Source of the DNA: Psilocybe azurescens
Lineage: Eukaryota > Basidiomycota > Agaricomycetes > Agaricales > Agrocybaceae
Direction of reading: 5' to 3'
Assembly (NCBI GenBank): GCA_023853785.1
Contig: JAJIRX010000496.1
Coordinates: forward strand, 248,001 to 312,000
DNA length: 64,000 bases
In this document: piece after piece, positions 13,310 through 26,381 of the stretch
How the letters are laid out: every line of letters begins with the position of its first letter
Numbering within the stretch: the stretch's first letter is position 1
Position numbers and translations under genes: made by a program
Notes under the pieces: model-generated
What the model saw: only the letters and a program-made list of their open reading frames with translations
Databases searched by the model: none
What the model was told of the DNA's origin: nothing

Positions 13310-13438
13310 GGCGACGATCTGGCTTCGAATCCGTAAGTCACGTGCTAGTATAGGCGACGATCTGACTTCGAATCCGTAAGTCACGCATCAGTATAGGCGA
13401 CGATCTGACTTCAGAATTTTTTTAAGTCACGTGATAGT
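13310..13438 (+). repeat. three tandem copies of a 43-bp unit
   Basis: Units begin at 13310, 13353 and 13396 with GGCGACGATCTGRCTTC and are exactly 43 bp apart. Copies 1 and 2 are almost identical; copy 3 has a T-run replacing part of the middle. Copies 1 and 3 contain the palindrome CACGTG, copy 2 has CACGCA at the same place. Position about 500 bp upstream of the Dicer start. Confidence 0.85.
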
Positions 13439-16234
13439 AACGGCCTTAGTGTGACTCAGAGTCGTTGCAATTATCAATGCTAATCTTCCATCTTTTTGGA
13501 CATCCATAGCACTTGACCTTTAAGTTTGAGCTTCAAAACGGACTGTATTCTAGCCCACACGCATGCAGTACATATCGTCATATGATCAATATTGCAGATC
13601 ATTCTGGAGACCTAAGAATTTCAGAATACACAAATGCGGGCAAAAATTGGAACCATTCATTGAGAAGGTGTAAGAAGGTAGCAATAATGATTAAAGTGTG
13701 GGGAAAAATAAAATTTGACTCTCGAGAATCCCAAGTCTATTCTTCCCAAATTCTTTCTTCAGCTTCTCATCTTCTTCTCATGAAACCAAAGGAAAATATT
13801 GGGCCCGGAGAAATCTCGTTCAACGGGGACCACCATTACGGGTAGAGGGTATCTACGAGCTGATAAGAAGTAGCTCGTCTAGACCCCATGGTTGATTTCA
13901 AATCCCCCAGTAGGATATGCCGGACGTGTATGAACGCGAGTGGCAACAGTAGTTATTAACAGACATTCTTCCTCGAGATGTTCCGGGCGTCGTCAAGGAT
14001 AACAAGGAAAAAATGGGAGTAATAGGATAAGTTCCACATTCCCATTTCTAAATCTAGCAAGATGTACCAAGTCTACGGGAACACCGTGCACCGTGCTCTG
14101 TGTACCGCGCTAGTGGATGTGAAATCCATCGGTGACGATATAATCAAAGTGTTTCACGGAGCAATAAGGCCTTGCGTACGGTCGCAAGGAGGTGTTATGT
14201 AGGTCCGTAAATGAGGTTCAAAGAGTCCCGATAAAGCGAGCAGCGATCGGTTGGAATACGTAGTCTATATGATACGTACCGGAATACCCTTGAGATGGAA
14301 AACCATTCGGACGACTCGGGCCTGTACATGCAAAGAAAAGAAAAAGCCTCCAAGTCCAAACCCCAGAAAGTAATTGAGAATCATTCACATGACTTGTAAA
14401 AAAACAGCCACCTGAGCCTTGAGTTGGCTGAACTCTTTTCCCCAATTCGGCCTCTCCACAAAACAAAAAAGCGCAAGATTAAGATGCCGTACATCGTCAC
14501 ATCCCGAGAACCTTCACTTTTCTAGCCCCGAAAGCAGTCTTGTACGCGCACGCTTAGTAAGAGGTTCCAACGGCGGAAACGTCGTGCTCCAAAAATCTCA
14601 GGCTGGGTTATCTGTATCTCCCAATTCAGGAAATGTCGAGATGCCCCGAAGACCAGTGCAAACAGACACAGCGTCGGTTCTCTAGATCAGGGCGCAGTGA
14701 AAAGTGCTCCGAGTAGGAGCGGCAGATATGAGTCTGATGACCACAGGGCTACGGGCGTCGGGCGGAGTGATTGCTTCTCTCTATTGCAAGAAATATTAAT
14801 AAACTGCTCACACGCCTAGCTGAGCCGTGGTTTGGTGGATTAACCTATTTTTCCATCATCATGAAACAGAATTCCGGTTGTTCCTGTCTTTTCGCTGATG
14901 CCATGAGCCAAGAACCCGAATAACGCCAGCATAATATGCCCACTTGCCTCACACAGGTACGCTGGTTATTTTTGTGCTATCCCCATCAAATGGTTGCATT
15001 GGGAGAGCAAGGGAGCGAGCTCGAGGGAATGTTTTGTGTGGGTTATCAAACTTTATGAAAGAATGGTGATAAGAGATATTAACCGCCGAATGTGAAAGTT
15101 CCGAGAGCAGAGGGTTTCGGGGCTGGTGGAATTAAAGTCGGTCTCTTCGACAATTAATCAAAGTTTCATTTACTGCTGGCTCAAAAAGGGGTGCATACCT
15201 CGTTGTCGAACCTGAATGGAAGCCTATTCGTTCGTGACGAGTTCGGAGGAGGTACCCTATCAGTCCAAAAGTATCCCTGAGAACGAACGTGATGATATGA
15301 TGTTTTCCATTGCACAAAATACACGCGTTCAGGATACCCAAGCACACAAATTCCGCACCCTATGACCATTTGTATGCCAGGGCTGGCCCACAAATGAAGC
15401 TGCGTGAAAATAAAGTTTGCGTGGCCGGGGATAGCAGAGCCACTCCAATGTCTCCAGACATTGGGACCGCACAAATTGACAACAACACACCATCCGCATT
15501 CAATTATTCGTGTCCGTGCGAGTAGCAAGGCAGATGACGCAGATGTAGAGAAATGAAAAACACGACCGTTCGACATTAGGTTTCCAACCGTGGCAATATG
15601 AATATGCGTGTATTTGCCCAGAACTCGCGCCCGTGGTCTTCGTGGGCGTCAATATTCGGGAGAAGATCACTGCAAATAGAGCCTAAAGAAACTCCTATTG
15701 TCAAGTTCCAAATCAGAAGATCGTCCTAGCGTAGTGTGTAGAATCACAGATTATAGGAGTCTTGGAAAACAAAAGAAGTCAGGGAAAGGCTAGTAGTCAG
15801 GGAAAGGCTAGTCAATAGCTATAGTGTCCAGGCCAGTGTGAATCCGACTCGGTTCCGCTCTATCACAGATTTGGTTGTATAAACAGCACCATGTGCAGGT
15901 GGAGTTCAATATGAATGAGCCTTTTTTCATCATATGAGACTCTGGCCAATATTGCGGAAAAGAAAGAGACTAGGCGTTGACAGGGTGCAGTGAAGAACTG
16001 GAAGGCAAGCCACTGAGAATCAACTTGTCGTCGGAAAATTCCCGGAGGCACTGTGAAATTAAAAGTATTTCAAATACTTCTTATGTCATAGCTAAAACCC
16101 TTAATAATAACAGTCACGTTCCATACTCTTACCTAACATAGTAACAACACGCAATACGTCGTCACGGTCGACGTTCACGCTCATCGGTCCACCGTCATCG
16201 TTGTCTTCCTGCCACCATCATCTCCCAGAACGCC
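13439..16234. other. gene-free stretch
   Basis: Almost 2.8 kb with no recognisable gene. The longest minus frame (15,181-15,576, 131 codons) has no family resemblance and coding-unlike composition. A short direct duplication of AGTCAGGGAAAGGCTAGT is seen near 15,776-15,812. The last 100 bp form the EMC6 upstream region. Confidence 0.45.
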
Positions 16235-16879
16235 ATGGCCACCTCCGCCGAAGCAACAGCGGCCCAGCTGATATACGGCCCAAACGTCCTCTCAAACTCC
16301 GCCATAACCACCACCAAATTCATCGCAGCGTGCTTCGCAGGGGCCGCAGCCGGCATTCTGGGGCTCGAGAACTGGGCTGGCTTCATCTTATTCGTGGCTT
16401 CGACGCTCCTCACAGCAGGAATCACCAGTGCGGTGAATTGCAAAGGCAAACCCAAAAATACTTCCAGTCCGGAATTCTGGAACTCGTGAATCCGGGGCAG
16501 GATAATGCGTTTACATTCGTACTCGTGTGGACGTTGTTTTACGGTATGTGAGCTTTTCTGATCCTTTTCTTTTCTTTCTTTCCCTGCACTGCAAGCTTTG
16601 CTTGTGAAACTTCTGCTATACTTTTTCCTGTTCTCCTCACGCTACGTGAATGATGCTCAAATGTTGTTTGTTTCATGATGATCTTAGGTATCGTACATGG
16701 TGAGTGTAATTCCCCCACACTCCACTTCAAAACCCTTTGCCGTCATTCAAATAACGAGAACCCAAAAAACACGCCCCCTCGTGGGTTGGAGTGCCGCGGA
16801 TTTTAGTCGTAGTTACCTTTGGCTCATTGGCGCTGAACTAAAATAACCACACTGACCTTTGCTTTCAGTGTATGATTGA
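16235..16879 (+). CDS. EMC6: ER membrane protein complex subunit 6
   Basis: EMC6 is a small two- or three-helix subunit of the ER membrane protein complex, which inserts tail-anchored and multipass proteins. Exon 1 starts MATSAEATAAQLIYGPNVLS and carries the conserved AAGILGLENWAGFILF membrane segment. After a one-base frame change in the AAAAA run at 16,454-16,458 the frame continues KYFQSGILELVNPGQDNAF and FVLVWTLFYG, the family's best-conserved C-terminal helix. The end is built from a 12-nt exon (16,688-16,699) and a final exon from 16,869, giving GIVHVYD then TGA. Length about 110 residues matches the family. The homopolymer break is probably a sequence error because both sides are strongly conserved. 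Confidence 0.93.
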
Positions 16880-19039
16880 TCCTCTCCATTAGTCTGGCTG
16901 GCTATCGACGATCAATGCGGAATCCTCGGGAGTATTGCCCATGATTATTAACAACGCAGGGCTATGGGTTTATCTATGTATGATTATCTTGCTGGGAGTC
17001 GAGTCGAGACCGCATCAGATGTGGCTAGTCTGTGCCTCTTGCTATCTATTATTTCAGATCTCTCTTATCTTGTTTTGCGCCCGCTCTGCAGTTGCCACTT
17101 ATCATCACCATGTGAGTCGTCGTTACTTTTTTCTTTTGCGCGGTGCCGTGAGCAATATATTGCGTTGAGGATGCGCGCTCATAGTTTTTTACTCCATCCA
17201 GTATCCTACTTTAGCATACACATGCCGCACGACAACTGCTGGCGATAACCAAAAGATCGGAGATATTGCGTGTGATGATGTCGAGAAATACAGACAGGGC
17301 GTCCTCCTCAATTAACATTCAAGACCGCATCTGGATTACGCGCCAAGATAGGGGAAAACCATCCGTTTGTGCCTAGATTTTTCGATTTTGAGAAGGTCGT
17401 GTCCTTTCTATCTGGAAGCATCGTGTCGTCATATAATTATGCTCCCACTTAAGAATACGCCTGTGCGCGATGAACGCCGCCAACCTACCTACAGGTGGGG
17501 TGTGTATGTGCGTTCTATAAACTGTTTGAACCGATTACCGGACAGATACTCTGTTACTCGTTATGTGCTATTCATCTTCTCATGATCAGAAAAACTCACT
17601 ATTTAAATTGAGAAGTCGGCAAGTTGCAGTGAAAAGGACGGCAACGTGTTGATCTCGCTCCTCGTTCTCTTTGATCGTGGAAGAGTCTGAGGATGCAAAG
17701 ATGTACTCGGCCGAGCTGTCCTCAGAACTCAGAACCTCTCAGAACGCACTGCCCCAGACAGCTATTTTTAAAACACTTACACTTACGAAGATGGTTCTCA
17801 CGTGTTTTTAGAAATCCGGTGCATGCTCTGCATGAATTCCATTGCACAGAACCCTCATAGGTTCATGCGTAGTGTATGGTCCAATAGAAACGCACACGCG
17901 AACAACGGACCACATCACCACTTTACTATGATTATATCGTCATCCTTCTCAAGGGAGGAAAACAAATATGCAGAGATCTAATCCTGCATTACATCGGTAA
18001 ATAAATAACATGTTTCTCCCATTCAAAAACACGAGTTTTTCATACTTGTCTTTCGTTCTAGATTCTTTGAAATAGTAATTTCTCCCACCCTCTTGGCTGA
18101 TGCCTACATAATAGCATTGCCTCGCCGGATCAATTGAAAAGACAGCTGCGAAAGTGAAGAGGTCCAGAATAGAAGATATCAGCCACTGAGAACGATGTTC
18201 ATCTTTATGACGGTTCTCATGCACGAGATCCTTAAACACTTCAGCCACGAGCATGTCCGATCTTGTGCAGATAAAAAAGAATTAGCTGGAGAAAATAGGC
18301 AAAATGCTATCACGCATTATTTTGTCTGATTCATAACGAATCGGTAAGCGAGATGGTGTGCGCGCTATGGATGACTGAAGCGGGCAGCTTAATGAACTTG
18401 CGCAGTAAGATATTTTACTTGTTATCACACAGTCCTAATTAGATTCGATTTCAAATATTTGCATTTTTCCTTGGCTACTACACAACAATTGTAAGTAATC
18501 TCAGACCCGGGATCTAAGGTTTGACTCGGTCAGCAGCCACACCTTCCCTGTGCAACAGAAAAGAGCAAACATTTAACACAGTGTCTCCGTATCGGCAATC
18601 GGGCAGGGCCCACCAGGTTGGTGAGGAAGAAGGTTTGAAATAAGAAGATTAACGTACATAAAGGCTGTAAGCAGTTTACAACGGGTCGAGCGAGCGAACC
18701 ACGCTCAGGGTCAAAAGGCGATAATAGGTGGATTACCGCCCAAGGAGCTCTTACTGGGACTCGGAGCTGGAAAGGAAAAGAAGACGGTCGTTAGCAGATC
18801 CAAGATTACGGCGGCCCCACGTGGTGAAGACTTACCACGCGACAGGGCTGCGACAGGGACCCGTCAACTTGGTCCACACGTGGCAAACTTCCCGTTCCGG
18901 ATATTCCTGGCTTTAGACCACAAATCCAGAAAAGGGAGAGCGTAAAACCAGGCCGCCTGGAAAAACGGAATCACGGTCTATTTAACTCCAATCCCTCCAT
19001 CCAATCCTTCCTCCTTCTCCTCTCACTGCTCTATCCACA
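16880..19039. other. gene-poor stretch between EMC6 and a DUF6593-type gene
   Basis: About 2.2 kb. No family was recognised. One minus-strand frame inside it is listed separately as a doubtful gene. Upstream of 19,040 there is a TATA-like CTATTTAAC at about 18,978, roughly 60 bp before the start codon of the next gene. Confidence 0.4.
17949..18254 (-). CDS. doubtful small ORF, 101 codons
   Basis: ATG-started frame beginning MLVAEVFKDLVHENRHKD with mixed composition that looks a little more protein-like than neighbouring frames. No domain, signal peptide or membrane segment was recognised. There is no supporting context: both neighbours are far away. It could be an exon of an unrecognised gene, or chance. 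Confidence 0.2.
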   Translation of the reverse strand: MLVAEVFKDLVHENRHKDEHRSQWLISSILDLFTFAAVFSIDPARQCYYVGISQEGGRNYYFKESRTKDKYEKLVFLNGRNMLFIYRCNAGLDLCIFVFLP

Positions 19040-20000
19040 ATGTCCGGACCCTTCGTTCTCTATCAGTACGGCGACGATCCCTTGAGCCATCGGTTTATTG
19101 ACACTGAGAATCGGCTAGCATTTACCATGTCAGTCTCATGCCGCACTTGTGTTATCAAAGTTAACCTCTTTATTTTAGTCAAGAGGTACGGCCTCTTTGC
19201 TAATCTTTGCGCTGCTGCTTTGCCAACAGCGTGCGATCTTGTCGGTTGTCGCAATCTCCTTTTTCACAGGTTGCCCGAAATCCCAATCCAGTTATTCGCC
19301 TTACGCGCGAGGCAGCCTGGTCGCAGCAGCATCCAAGCGTCATGGGCCCCGATAACTCCTTTTTCTATCTTGGCCCAGAAAGCTCGACGGGATACATCGT
19401 CTATGGTGGAGGCCGCGTACATATACCCATGAATTTTTTCCTGCGGCCTGGAAAGCGAGATGGAAGCCTGTGAGTGTGCTCCCTTCGCCTCAGTTGCTCC
19501 CCTCCCACACATTTCTGTCCATGTCAAAGAATGTTCCTGTCCCTGTCCCATGCCCTTCCCTTCCATATCATCGCCGCAACTCAGCGCGCTTCGCGGAGGA
19601 ACAGGTTGCTGATCACATAGATTTGTTGCCTCCCCCCTCCCTTCCCTGTTGCCAATTTTAGATCCAGGTATTTTAGGTGTCAGAATGGCAGAGACTACAA
19701 ATGGAAGATCGGTTCGCATCGAATGGAGGTTCGTGTTATCCCATCCGCCATCATTTCATCTCCCCAGTGGCTATTTTTCCACTTCCTTTCGTGCCATTTA
19801 TAGACGCTGAATTTTTTCTACCCTCTTGCGGTCACATACAGTGTTTAGACGGCCGAACAATACTCGCAACATGGGAGGTCAGCAGCCCCGAGAAAGACTA
19901 TCACGCAACCCTCGTTATCAAACCCAACGCCATGTCGCTCATCACCGAAATCACGACGACCCTCATCCTGAATAGGATGGCCCTTGCGCTAGGTTGGTAG
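19040..20000 (+). CDS. DUF6593-type protein, Agaricomycete-specific
   Basis: A small beta-rich protein of a type that is very common in mushroom-forming fungi, probably DUF6593; function unknown. Exon 1 codes MSGPFVLYQYGDDPLSHRF and ends near 19,130. Further exons: ARNPNPVIRLTREAAWSQQH to GKRDGSL (about 19,270-19,469, followed by GTGAGT), SRYFRCQNGRDYKWKIG (about 19,665-19,728) and CLDGRTILATWEVSS to the TAG at 19,998-20,000. The YKWK and 'CLDGRTILATWE' strands are the parts that resemble the family. The region 19,131-19,268 is either one intron or two introns with a small exon; I cannot decide. No signal peptide or membrane helix. Gene model is intact. Confidence 0.65.
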
Positions 20001-20524
20001 TTTTGAGAATCCGTGACGATGATACGCATTTTACGACCCCGGTATTTCACCCCACACATACCCCACTCTACTTATCTCTGCTACTTGTCATGAAAATTTT
20101 GTATCCATATATTCCTCTCTCTCTCTCTCTCTGTTTTGCACCAATCGATCTCCACTATTTATCGCAATCGCACACCAGATTTTTTGTTTCATAAACTATT
20201 TCCTTAGTCAACAAATTTTCCGGTACGAAAACCAATTACAAATCCATTTATGCGTTCCACCCTTCCGTCCCTCAGTACACCGACTAGTTCCACTTTCCGT
20301 GACTTATCAAATATTAGCCCTCTTGTTTTATCGAACCTGATCGATTATTCCCGACTACTGCCCTGCTTTAACGCCCTATGGTTAGCAGTGCTTACACATG
20401 TTTTTGAAACAACTATCTCCGACCCGGTGTCACCAATTGGGACCTACTATCTATCACTCCGCCAAGGACAAAAGCAACGCATCCAACATAAGTAAATCAA
20501 TCACCTCAAACTCTTGCCTACTCA
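20001..20524. other. convergent 3' region with CT microsatellite
   Basis: Spacer between two convergent genes. It contains a (CT)n run at about 20,116-20,132. No gene seen. Confidence 0.5.
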
Positions 20525-23340
20525 TCATTCCTCCTCCTTGCGCAGCTCCTCCTGCAGCCCCTCCAACCGCGCCCACTCAGGCTCGTCTTCGAAATCACGC
20601 GTGCGACCGATAAATGTCCGCACAACGCTGCGCCCTTGCAATCTCCACTTGTACCCTTCCACCCGCGGTCCGAAGTTCCTCAAAATATCTACGACCTCTT
20701 CCACCTCTGCCACGCCCTCTCGCCACTTCTCCACGTCCGTCTCGCCCTTTTCTATGGCCCCAGCGACCCCGCACCGGTAGGCGTCCAAATACGCCTTAAT
20801 TGTCTCCTCCCACTTGCCCTGCCACGAGAGCAGCCGCGCGTATGCACGGAATATACGCGGCGAAGAAAGGCGGGGGAGCAGCGACCGGTCGAAGAGGCCC
20901 AGGACGTTCCTGTACAGCCCGTGCCCCTCGTTGGGGTTCTGCACGGCGCCTTCTTCGACCGCGGCGTCTTCAGGATTCGGCAGTGCCCGCGTGACCGCAT
21001 CGACGAGGCGGTCGAGCACGTCTTCGTCCACCGCAAGCGTGCCCGCCTTGTCCCCCGTCTGGTCGACGATACGGCCGAGAGCACGGCACGCTTCCTGCAG
21101 CTCGCCCACGTCCATAGCCACGATCATGTAATTGTACCACATTCGCCAGTTCTCGTAGCTGTACCGTAGACCCTGTTTAAGCGCGCGGAACGCAAGTATT
21201 TTGTTCTCGAACGGGACAGTTTTAGAAGAAGCGTCAATTTGCACCGAGCCCCCCTCTCTGTCGTCGCCAACGACCTAGACACCGGCGCAAGCAAAAATAG
21301 TTGAGTTTGTGCGACCTGAGTATAAGGTTCAGTTAAAAATTGCATACCTGTTTCTGCTGCTGCTGGTTGGATCCTATCCGGAGATACATGCTCGCGAGAT
21401 TATTCCAGCTCTCGCCATCCTCTTCATCTATGGAAACGCAACGCGTAAAAGCATCCTTCGCCTCTTCCCACTCCTCCACACGCATGCACGCGCAACCGAG
21501 TATGAACCACGACCGTGTCAAAGGGGATTAATTTTCACGGCTCGTTTTAGGCAGGCAATAGCATCGCGATAATTGGCTCGTGCGAAGTGATAGCCTCCCA
21601 AGGACCGCATCGCACGCCCTGAAGTCTCGTTGGAAAGTGTCCACGCGTGGTTGTAATGCTCGACGGCATTTGGTGGATCGAGGTCCCCAAGAGACACCAC
21701 AATTTGGCCTCACGCGTGATATCTTGCAGTTTCTTGCGCGGCGGCGAAGTCGATTTTCCATGCGAGATAACGGCGTCGGCCTCCTGCTTTCTCCCCTCCA
21801 ATAAATCCCGCACAATCGCAATTCCTTTCTCGGGCCGTTCCAATGCTCCATAGCATGTCACCACGTCCTCCCACATCTCCAGGCGCTCGAAAATTTCAAG
21901 GGCAGACTTTACGACACCGATGCTGAGGTACCTCTGCGCCAACTCCTTCTCCATCTCCCATCTGCTGGGCAGTGGAAATTCGTGGAAGTAGAGGAGCCGT
22001 TCGGGGGTCGAAGAATCTGATGTCGGCATCTGGTCTATTAACGCCTGGAGCTGGAGCGTCGATCGCTCCACGGTGCGGGTGCGGGACGATTCCAGACGCG
22101 ACCGCAGCAACAACGCCATTGTGTGGACCGACCAATTTCGGGGATGTGAAATGACTCGGGCCACGTAAGGAGACATTTGTTCTGCAGTGAGACCGTGTGA
22201 TGGTGATGTGTTTCGAACATTAAGGCAGAGCGAGAGAAGGATGCACTGATCAAGTGGGTGAAGGGGTGGTTGCGCGGAAGGATCAATATGGCTCAGGTTC
22301 GAATTTGGCCCTGCTGGATTGGACGAGGTGAATTGGGTTTGTTCCAACAATGTGTCGTCGTTAAGAGCCATAGTCTCTGGAATATTCGCATTGTTTGTCG
22401 TAGGCTGATGGGATTGGCCTTGTTCGTTTGCTGACGATGATGACGATGATGATGCGGCTACTTCGCCGCCACCGCCGAACGACGAAGCTTCCAAGCGACT
22501 CTCGGCAAGCAGAACCAGCTGGCTGAGTTCGGTGACTTGAAACTTTGTTCTTCTTCCTAGCGCGCCGGTTAATTCGTATTCCAGCCCCGTGAATCTCGCT
22601 GCCTTGACGAAATATTCTGCAGCTGTCTTGTCCCGAGAAAGCAGATGGTCTAGTAATCCGAGGTCGAGGTACATTCGCCCTGCAAGATCTGGCTCTCGCG
22701 CCACAGTGGATGTCAGCGGCTCAAGCAGTGCCTGATAGTCCTCCGGCACTGACACAGGCTCGTCGAGTATCTGCTGGCGCAGCAACTCCACTCGCAGCCT
22801 CCACCACGGTATTGACGCGATGTGTTCATATGGCAGGTTCACGAGAAGCTGAGAAAGCCTTAGGAATGCAGGCACTTTCGCAAGGTGGTACGCAGGCTCG
22901 CCTCCAAATGCCAGCTCGGAAATTGCTTTTGTGCTGAGCACTTCTTCTGTCCAGGACGACAACCTCGAGGTCTCGGATGCATCCGCGGTCAGAGCTTCGA
23001 GAGGATTTATATCAAGCTCAGGGCCAGTCCAATTAGCCTGCACGAACGCGTGCAAGCACGCTACGGCGATCGCTAAGCGCTCCAGTTCTACTTCGACCTG
23101 ATCCTTGCCAGATGTTACTGACAGATCCAATAGTTCTTGAAAGGTGCGATCTACATCGTCGTCGGACAACGGTCGAAACACGGTGCGCACCGTTTCAGAT
23201 CTGAGCACATCCCGAAAGCGACCCTCCACGGTCAATTTTGATAGAGTAACGGCAGCACTCTTCGATTGGCTTGATTCGGGTATTTGTGTATCCCATTGGC
23301 CCCTCAGGAGCGCCTTTTCGACTAATTCGAGGTGGTCCAT
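20525..23340 (-). CDS. EMW1: TPR protein, TTC27 / Emw1 orthologue
   Basis: Tetratricopeptide repeat protein of the TTC27 family; the yeast member Emw1 is essential and affects cell wall integrity and secretory-pathway function. The ATG at 23,338-23,340 opens a long N-terminal helical region (MDHLELVEKALLRGQWD). TPR-like segments follow: ERLEMWEDVVTCYGALERPE, AKLWCLLGD, DPPNAVEHYNHAWTLSNE, RAMRSLGGYHFARANYRDA, TRSWFILGCACMRVEEWEEA and SWNNLASMYLRIG. The C-terminal YENWRMWYNYMIVAMDVGE is diagnostic for TTC27. Introns lie near 21,240-21,350 and 21,510-21,545. The first 590 codons are one uninterrupted frame, broken only at a four-base run at 21,685-21,688 (LGD/LDPP), where one missing base restores the frame. 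Ends EEE-TGA at 20,525. Confidence 0.9.
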
Positions 23341-26300
23341 TGCGATAAGAGCTGGTAGTACCAGTCAAGATCTAGTACTAATAACAAATCAAGTATTGCA
23401 AAATATTGTAATCAGCGTATTGAAGATTTCGCGTCTGTCAGCCCCTGCACGTGTTGACACAAATCTTATCAATCATTTCCAAAATTGGAAATTCCCCATT
23501 ATGACATGCCTTGCAAATCAAATTCAATTTAAAGCGACTCCATTACTTAACTGGAAACACCTTCATAAGAGACGCGTATGTTATTTTTGAAATACACCTC
23601 AAGCACCAGTACTGAAAATTTTGAGCGCAACTTTACATGCAACTAATGATGTTTTATCAGTACTTGTAGATTTGCTCTAGTTTCGGGATCTTAGTGGCAA
23701 AGCCACGAGTCTTGCACGAGGATTCGAGCCCCATCACATCACGACAGTGCAAGCCGCATTAAACAAATGTATCATTAAATGTCAAAGGCCACGTTACTTC
23801 AGGTAGGCTGACCATAGGTCTGGAGATGAAGGGAGGCCTGGACGCGGGATTCCGGAACCGCAAGAGACTATTTTTCTCGAGTTCATGTTGCTTAGGCGTC
23901 TCGTGGTTCCATTAGGTTGAGTAGATCCCCGAGAAGAACCCGATCTCGTGTATCTTTATCTTTGACTTGACATCTGCTTGGACTCGGAGGCTTCGAATGA
24001 AGCCACAGCTCTAGACCCAGGAAGAAATTACTCTAGACACTGTCTAATCGCTTTAGCATCTCTCTTATTGTTGGAGTATATTATAGTAGGTAAAGGGAAA
24101 TCGTCGCTGACAATCTACACTCGAAGTGTGGTTACGGACCGCACCAGTCCGCATACCTCTATTACTTCACATTGGCGGGCCGGATGTATCCAACATTGTC
24201 GACGGTGCCCCCGTATTGGCCGCCCAGGGTCTGTGATTTGCGAGCGGTCCTTACCTACCTGTTTCAGCCTGTTCCTACTCCCTAATAGACAGCGATGATG
24301 GCCAATTTCTGTCAGTGCCTTGCGTCATTATCATTATCCGTAACGGAAATTACACCTAATTACACCCACACAAGTCAGATCAATTCATCAAAACCAATTT
24401 AATGATGCGCCACCAAGTTAGTTGCGAGTAATTGCAGATTCCAAGTTCCAACCGGATCCTGCTGTAACTCTCAAAATGCTCGGAGTATCTATGTATACCT
24501 CAAACAAAACCACCGAGCGCTTTTTAATGGGGAATTATTTGAAGGGTCTTGTTCGAATAAAATCTGTGATTTCAAATTCACTTTAGTCGGCCTTGACATA
24601 GTCGCATCTCTCTGTTTCCCTTCCAAATAAAACATGTTCTTAGATCTACCATTATTTCCAAAGCCTGTGAGAGCACATACGTCCCATGACCTGTCTGTTT
24701 CGTGTTGGCACTTTAAATGATGATCTGGGCCGAGGACTCTGCTCATCGCCAGTGTCCGGTTGATCAATTTTTCCGTCGTCTAGTATCTACCATCTGCGAT
24801 AAGCCTTCGTCTTCTTTTTAGGTAGCACCGGCAGGCTACCTTCTGCGAAAATCATCACGGGCCGATAGATATTTACTCTAATCTATCAGTGCCAGCGACA
24901 AACAGGCCCTCAGGTTTCCTAGCGAGCTCCAATCTTGAATCCGTCTGTTGTCGTGGAGGCTAGACTCTATAGTAAGTACATACTCCCTGCAGCACATTCG
25001 GGGCTTAATCCTGATACCTATTTACGTCTGATCAGCGCCTGCCTCGAGGTGGCAGATTCTGCCTACCCGATGTTCCTTAAACTTCTTTCTTTTCTATGTA
25101 CCATCGTCGATTGTAATTGGCTGTGATAAAGTCTTCCTGCGGCGGCCAGAGTGTCAGGCGTTAGCGATTCTGTCGTCTGACTGTATATAGTTGTATGGTA
25201 TGTATCTCGGGTTGGAAGGCGACTCGGAAGGCAAAAACACCGGAAATTCATACATATCTATGTATAGATTAGATGAATATTATTGGATAGAATTTTGATG
25301 AAGAGTATTTGTGATATATCAGTTGTTTTCTATTTCGATTATCTTACACCACAGCAACTTTGGATCACATAATGCATTATAGTTTAAGCAGCTATAGCGC
25401 CAAAATTTGAGCTTACACAGAGCAAGATTGAAGAGATACCCCAGATTTACTACTCAGAACAGCCGAATTTGTGTCGAGTTCAGGATCAAAATCAAATTCT
25501 GCACATCTTCGCATATACTTCCTTTATACATGAGGCAGCTGCGTATTAGATGTGCTTCTTCCGGCTCCTCGCCATTTGTCAGGTCCATCATGGAATATAG
25601 AGGCCGTAAGGGAACTTGAAGTGCGACGGTATCTCACCTCCAGGAAGTGGAAGTTCGTGCTGATGCCGTACAGCTTGTACTTGCAGGAAATTAGGGATAG
25701 TACACGCGCTTAATGAACAGCTGATCACAACTGTGGGCCATTAACCGGTGTCGTCGGTTACCACTACATCTTACTTGGCACATTTAGGACAAGCCCAATG
25801 TTATAACTTATGACTAAAGATCAGTATGTAGCCCAGAGATTTTCCTGAATACGATGTTTTGCACTACAGCATCTTCACACCTCAGGGCTTGTCAATGCAA
25901 GGTCACAAGGACTCGCTGAGACTGAAAAACAAAAAAACTCCACGACACGCTGCAAAAATCTAGAGAAGCCTGGAGAAGCCTCCAGACAAAGTGTTTGAAA
26001 TAATTGGGTGGGTCGACTGGCTCACTCTGGCTCACCACCGGAGATAACCAGCTATCTATAATCTATCATCTCTTCTTACTTCTTTCCAATATGCTCGCTA
26101 TAACCCGCCCGCATGAGTAAGCCCGGGGCACGAACGAGATTTATCAAAATTATGAGAAACTGATATCAAACCCGTCCATACCCATCCATACCCATCGGAG
26201 GTACCTTTCAGCTTTATCCTCATCTCAAAGATTCTCTTGGGGTGCCATCGACACGATTCAATACAATTTTTCCGATTCTCCAGTGTCGCGTCCTACTTAG

Positions 26301-26381
26301 CCGTATTCCCATCTCCGAAGTCGTCACGGTCAATTCTAAGAAGACCGGTTATAGGTCACGTGTATTATCCTAATATAGCAA
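23341..26381. other. 3 kb without a recognised gene
   Basis: Several frames of 60-110 codons occur but none resembles a known family or keeps a consistent composition. A tRNA-like stretch is listed separately. The final few hundred bases hold the promoter of the next gene; no clear TATA box. Confidence 0.45.
23686..23745 (+). other. tRNA-like sequence, degenerate
   Basis: GGATTCGAGCCCC resembles the T-loop/B box of a tRNA, preceded about 25-30 bases earlier by TTAGTGGCAAAG, which resembles an A box. The arms do not pair into a complete cloverleaf, so this is not a functional tRNA. It might be a relic of a tRNA or of a tRNA-derived SINE. Confidence 0.2.

Noticed and set aside
15181..15576. 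131-codon minus-strand frame
   Set aside because: Composition rich in Cys/Trp/His, no splice or domain support.
16445..16470. Programmed -1 frameshift in EMC6
   Set aside because: CCCAAAAAT is not a standard slippery site, and the same kind of break occurs in many genes here, so a run-length error is simpler.
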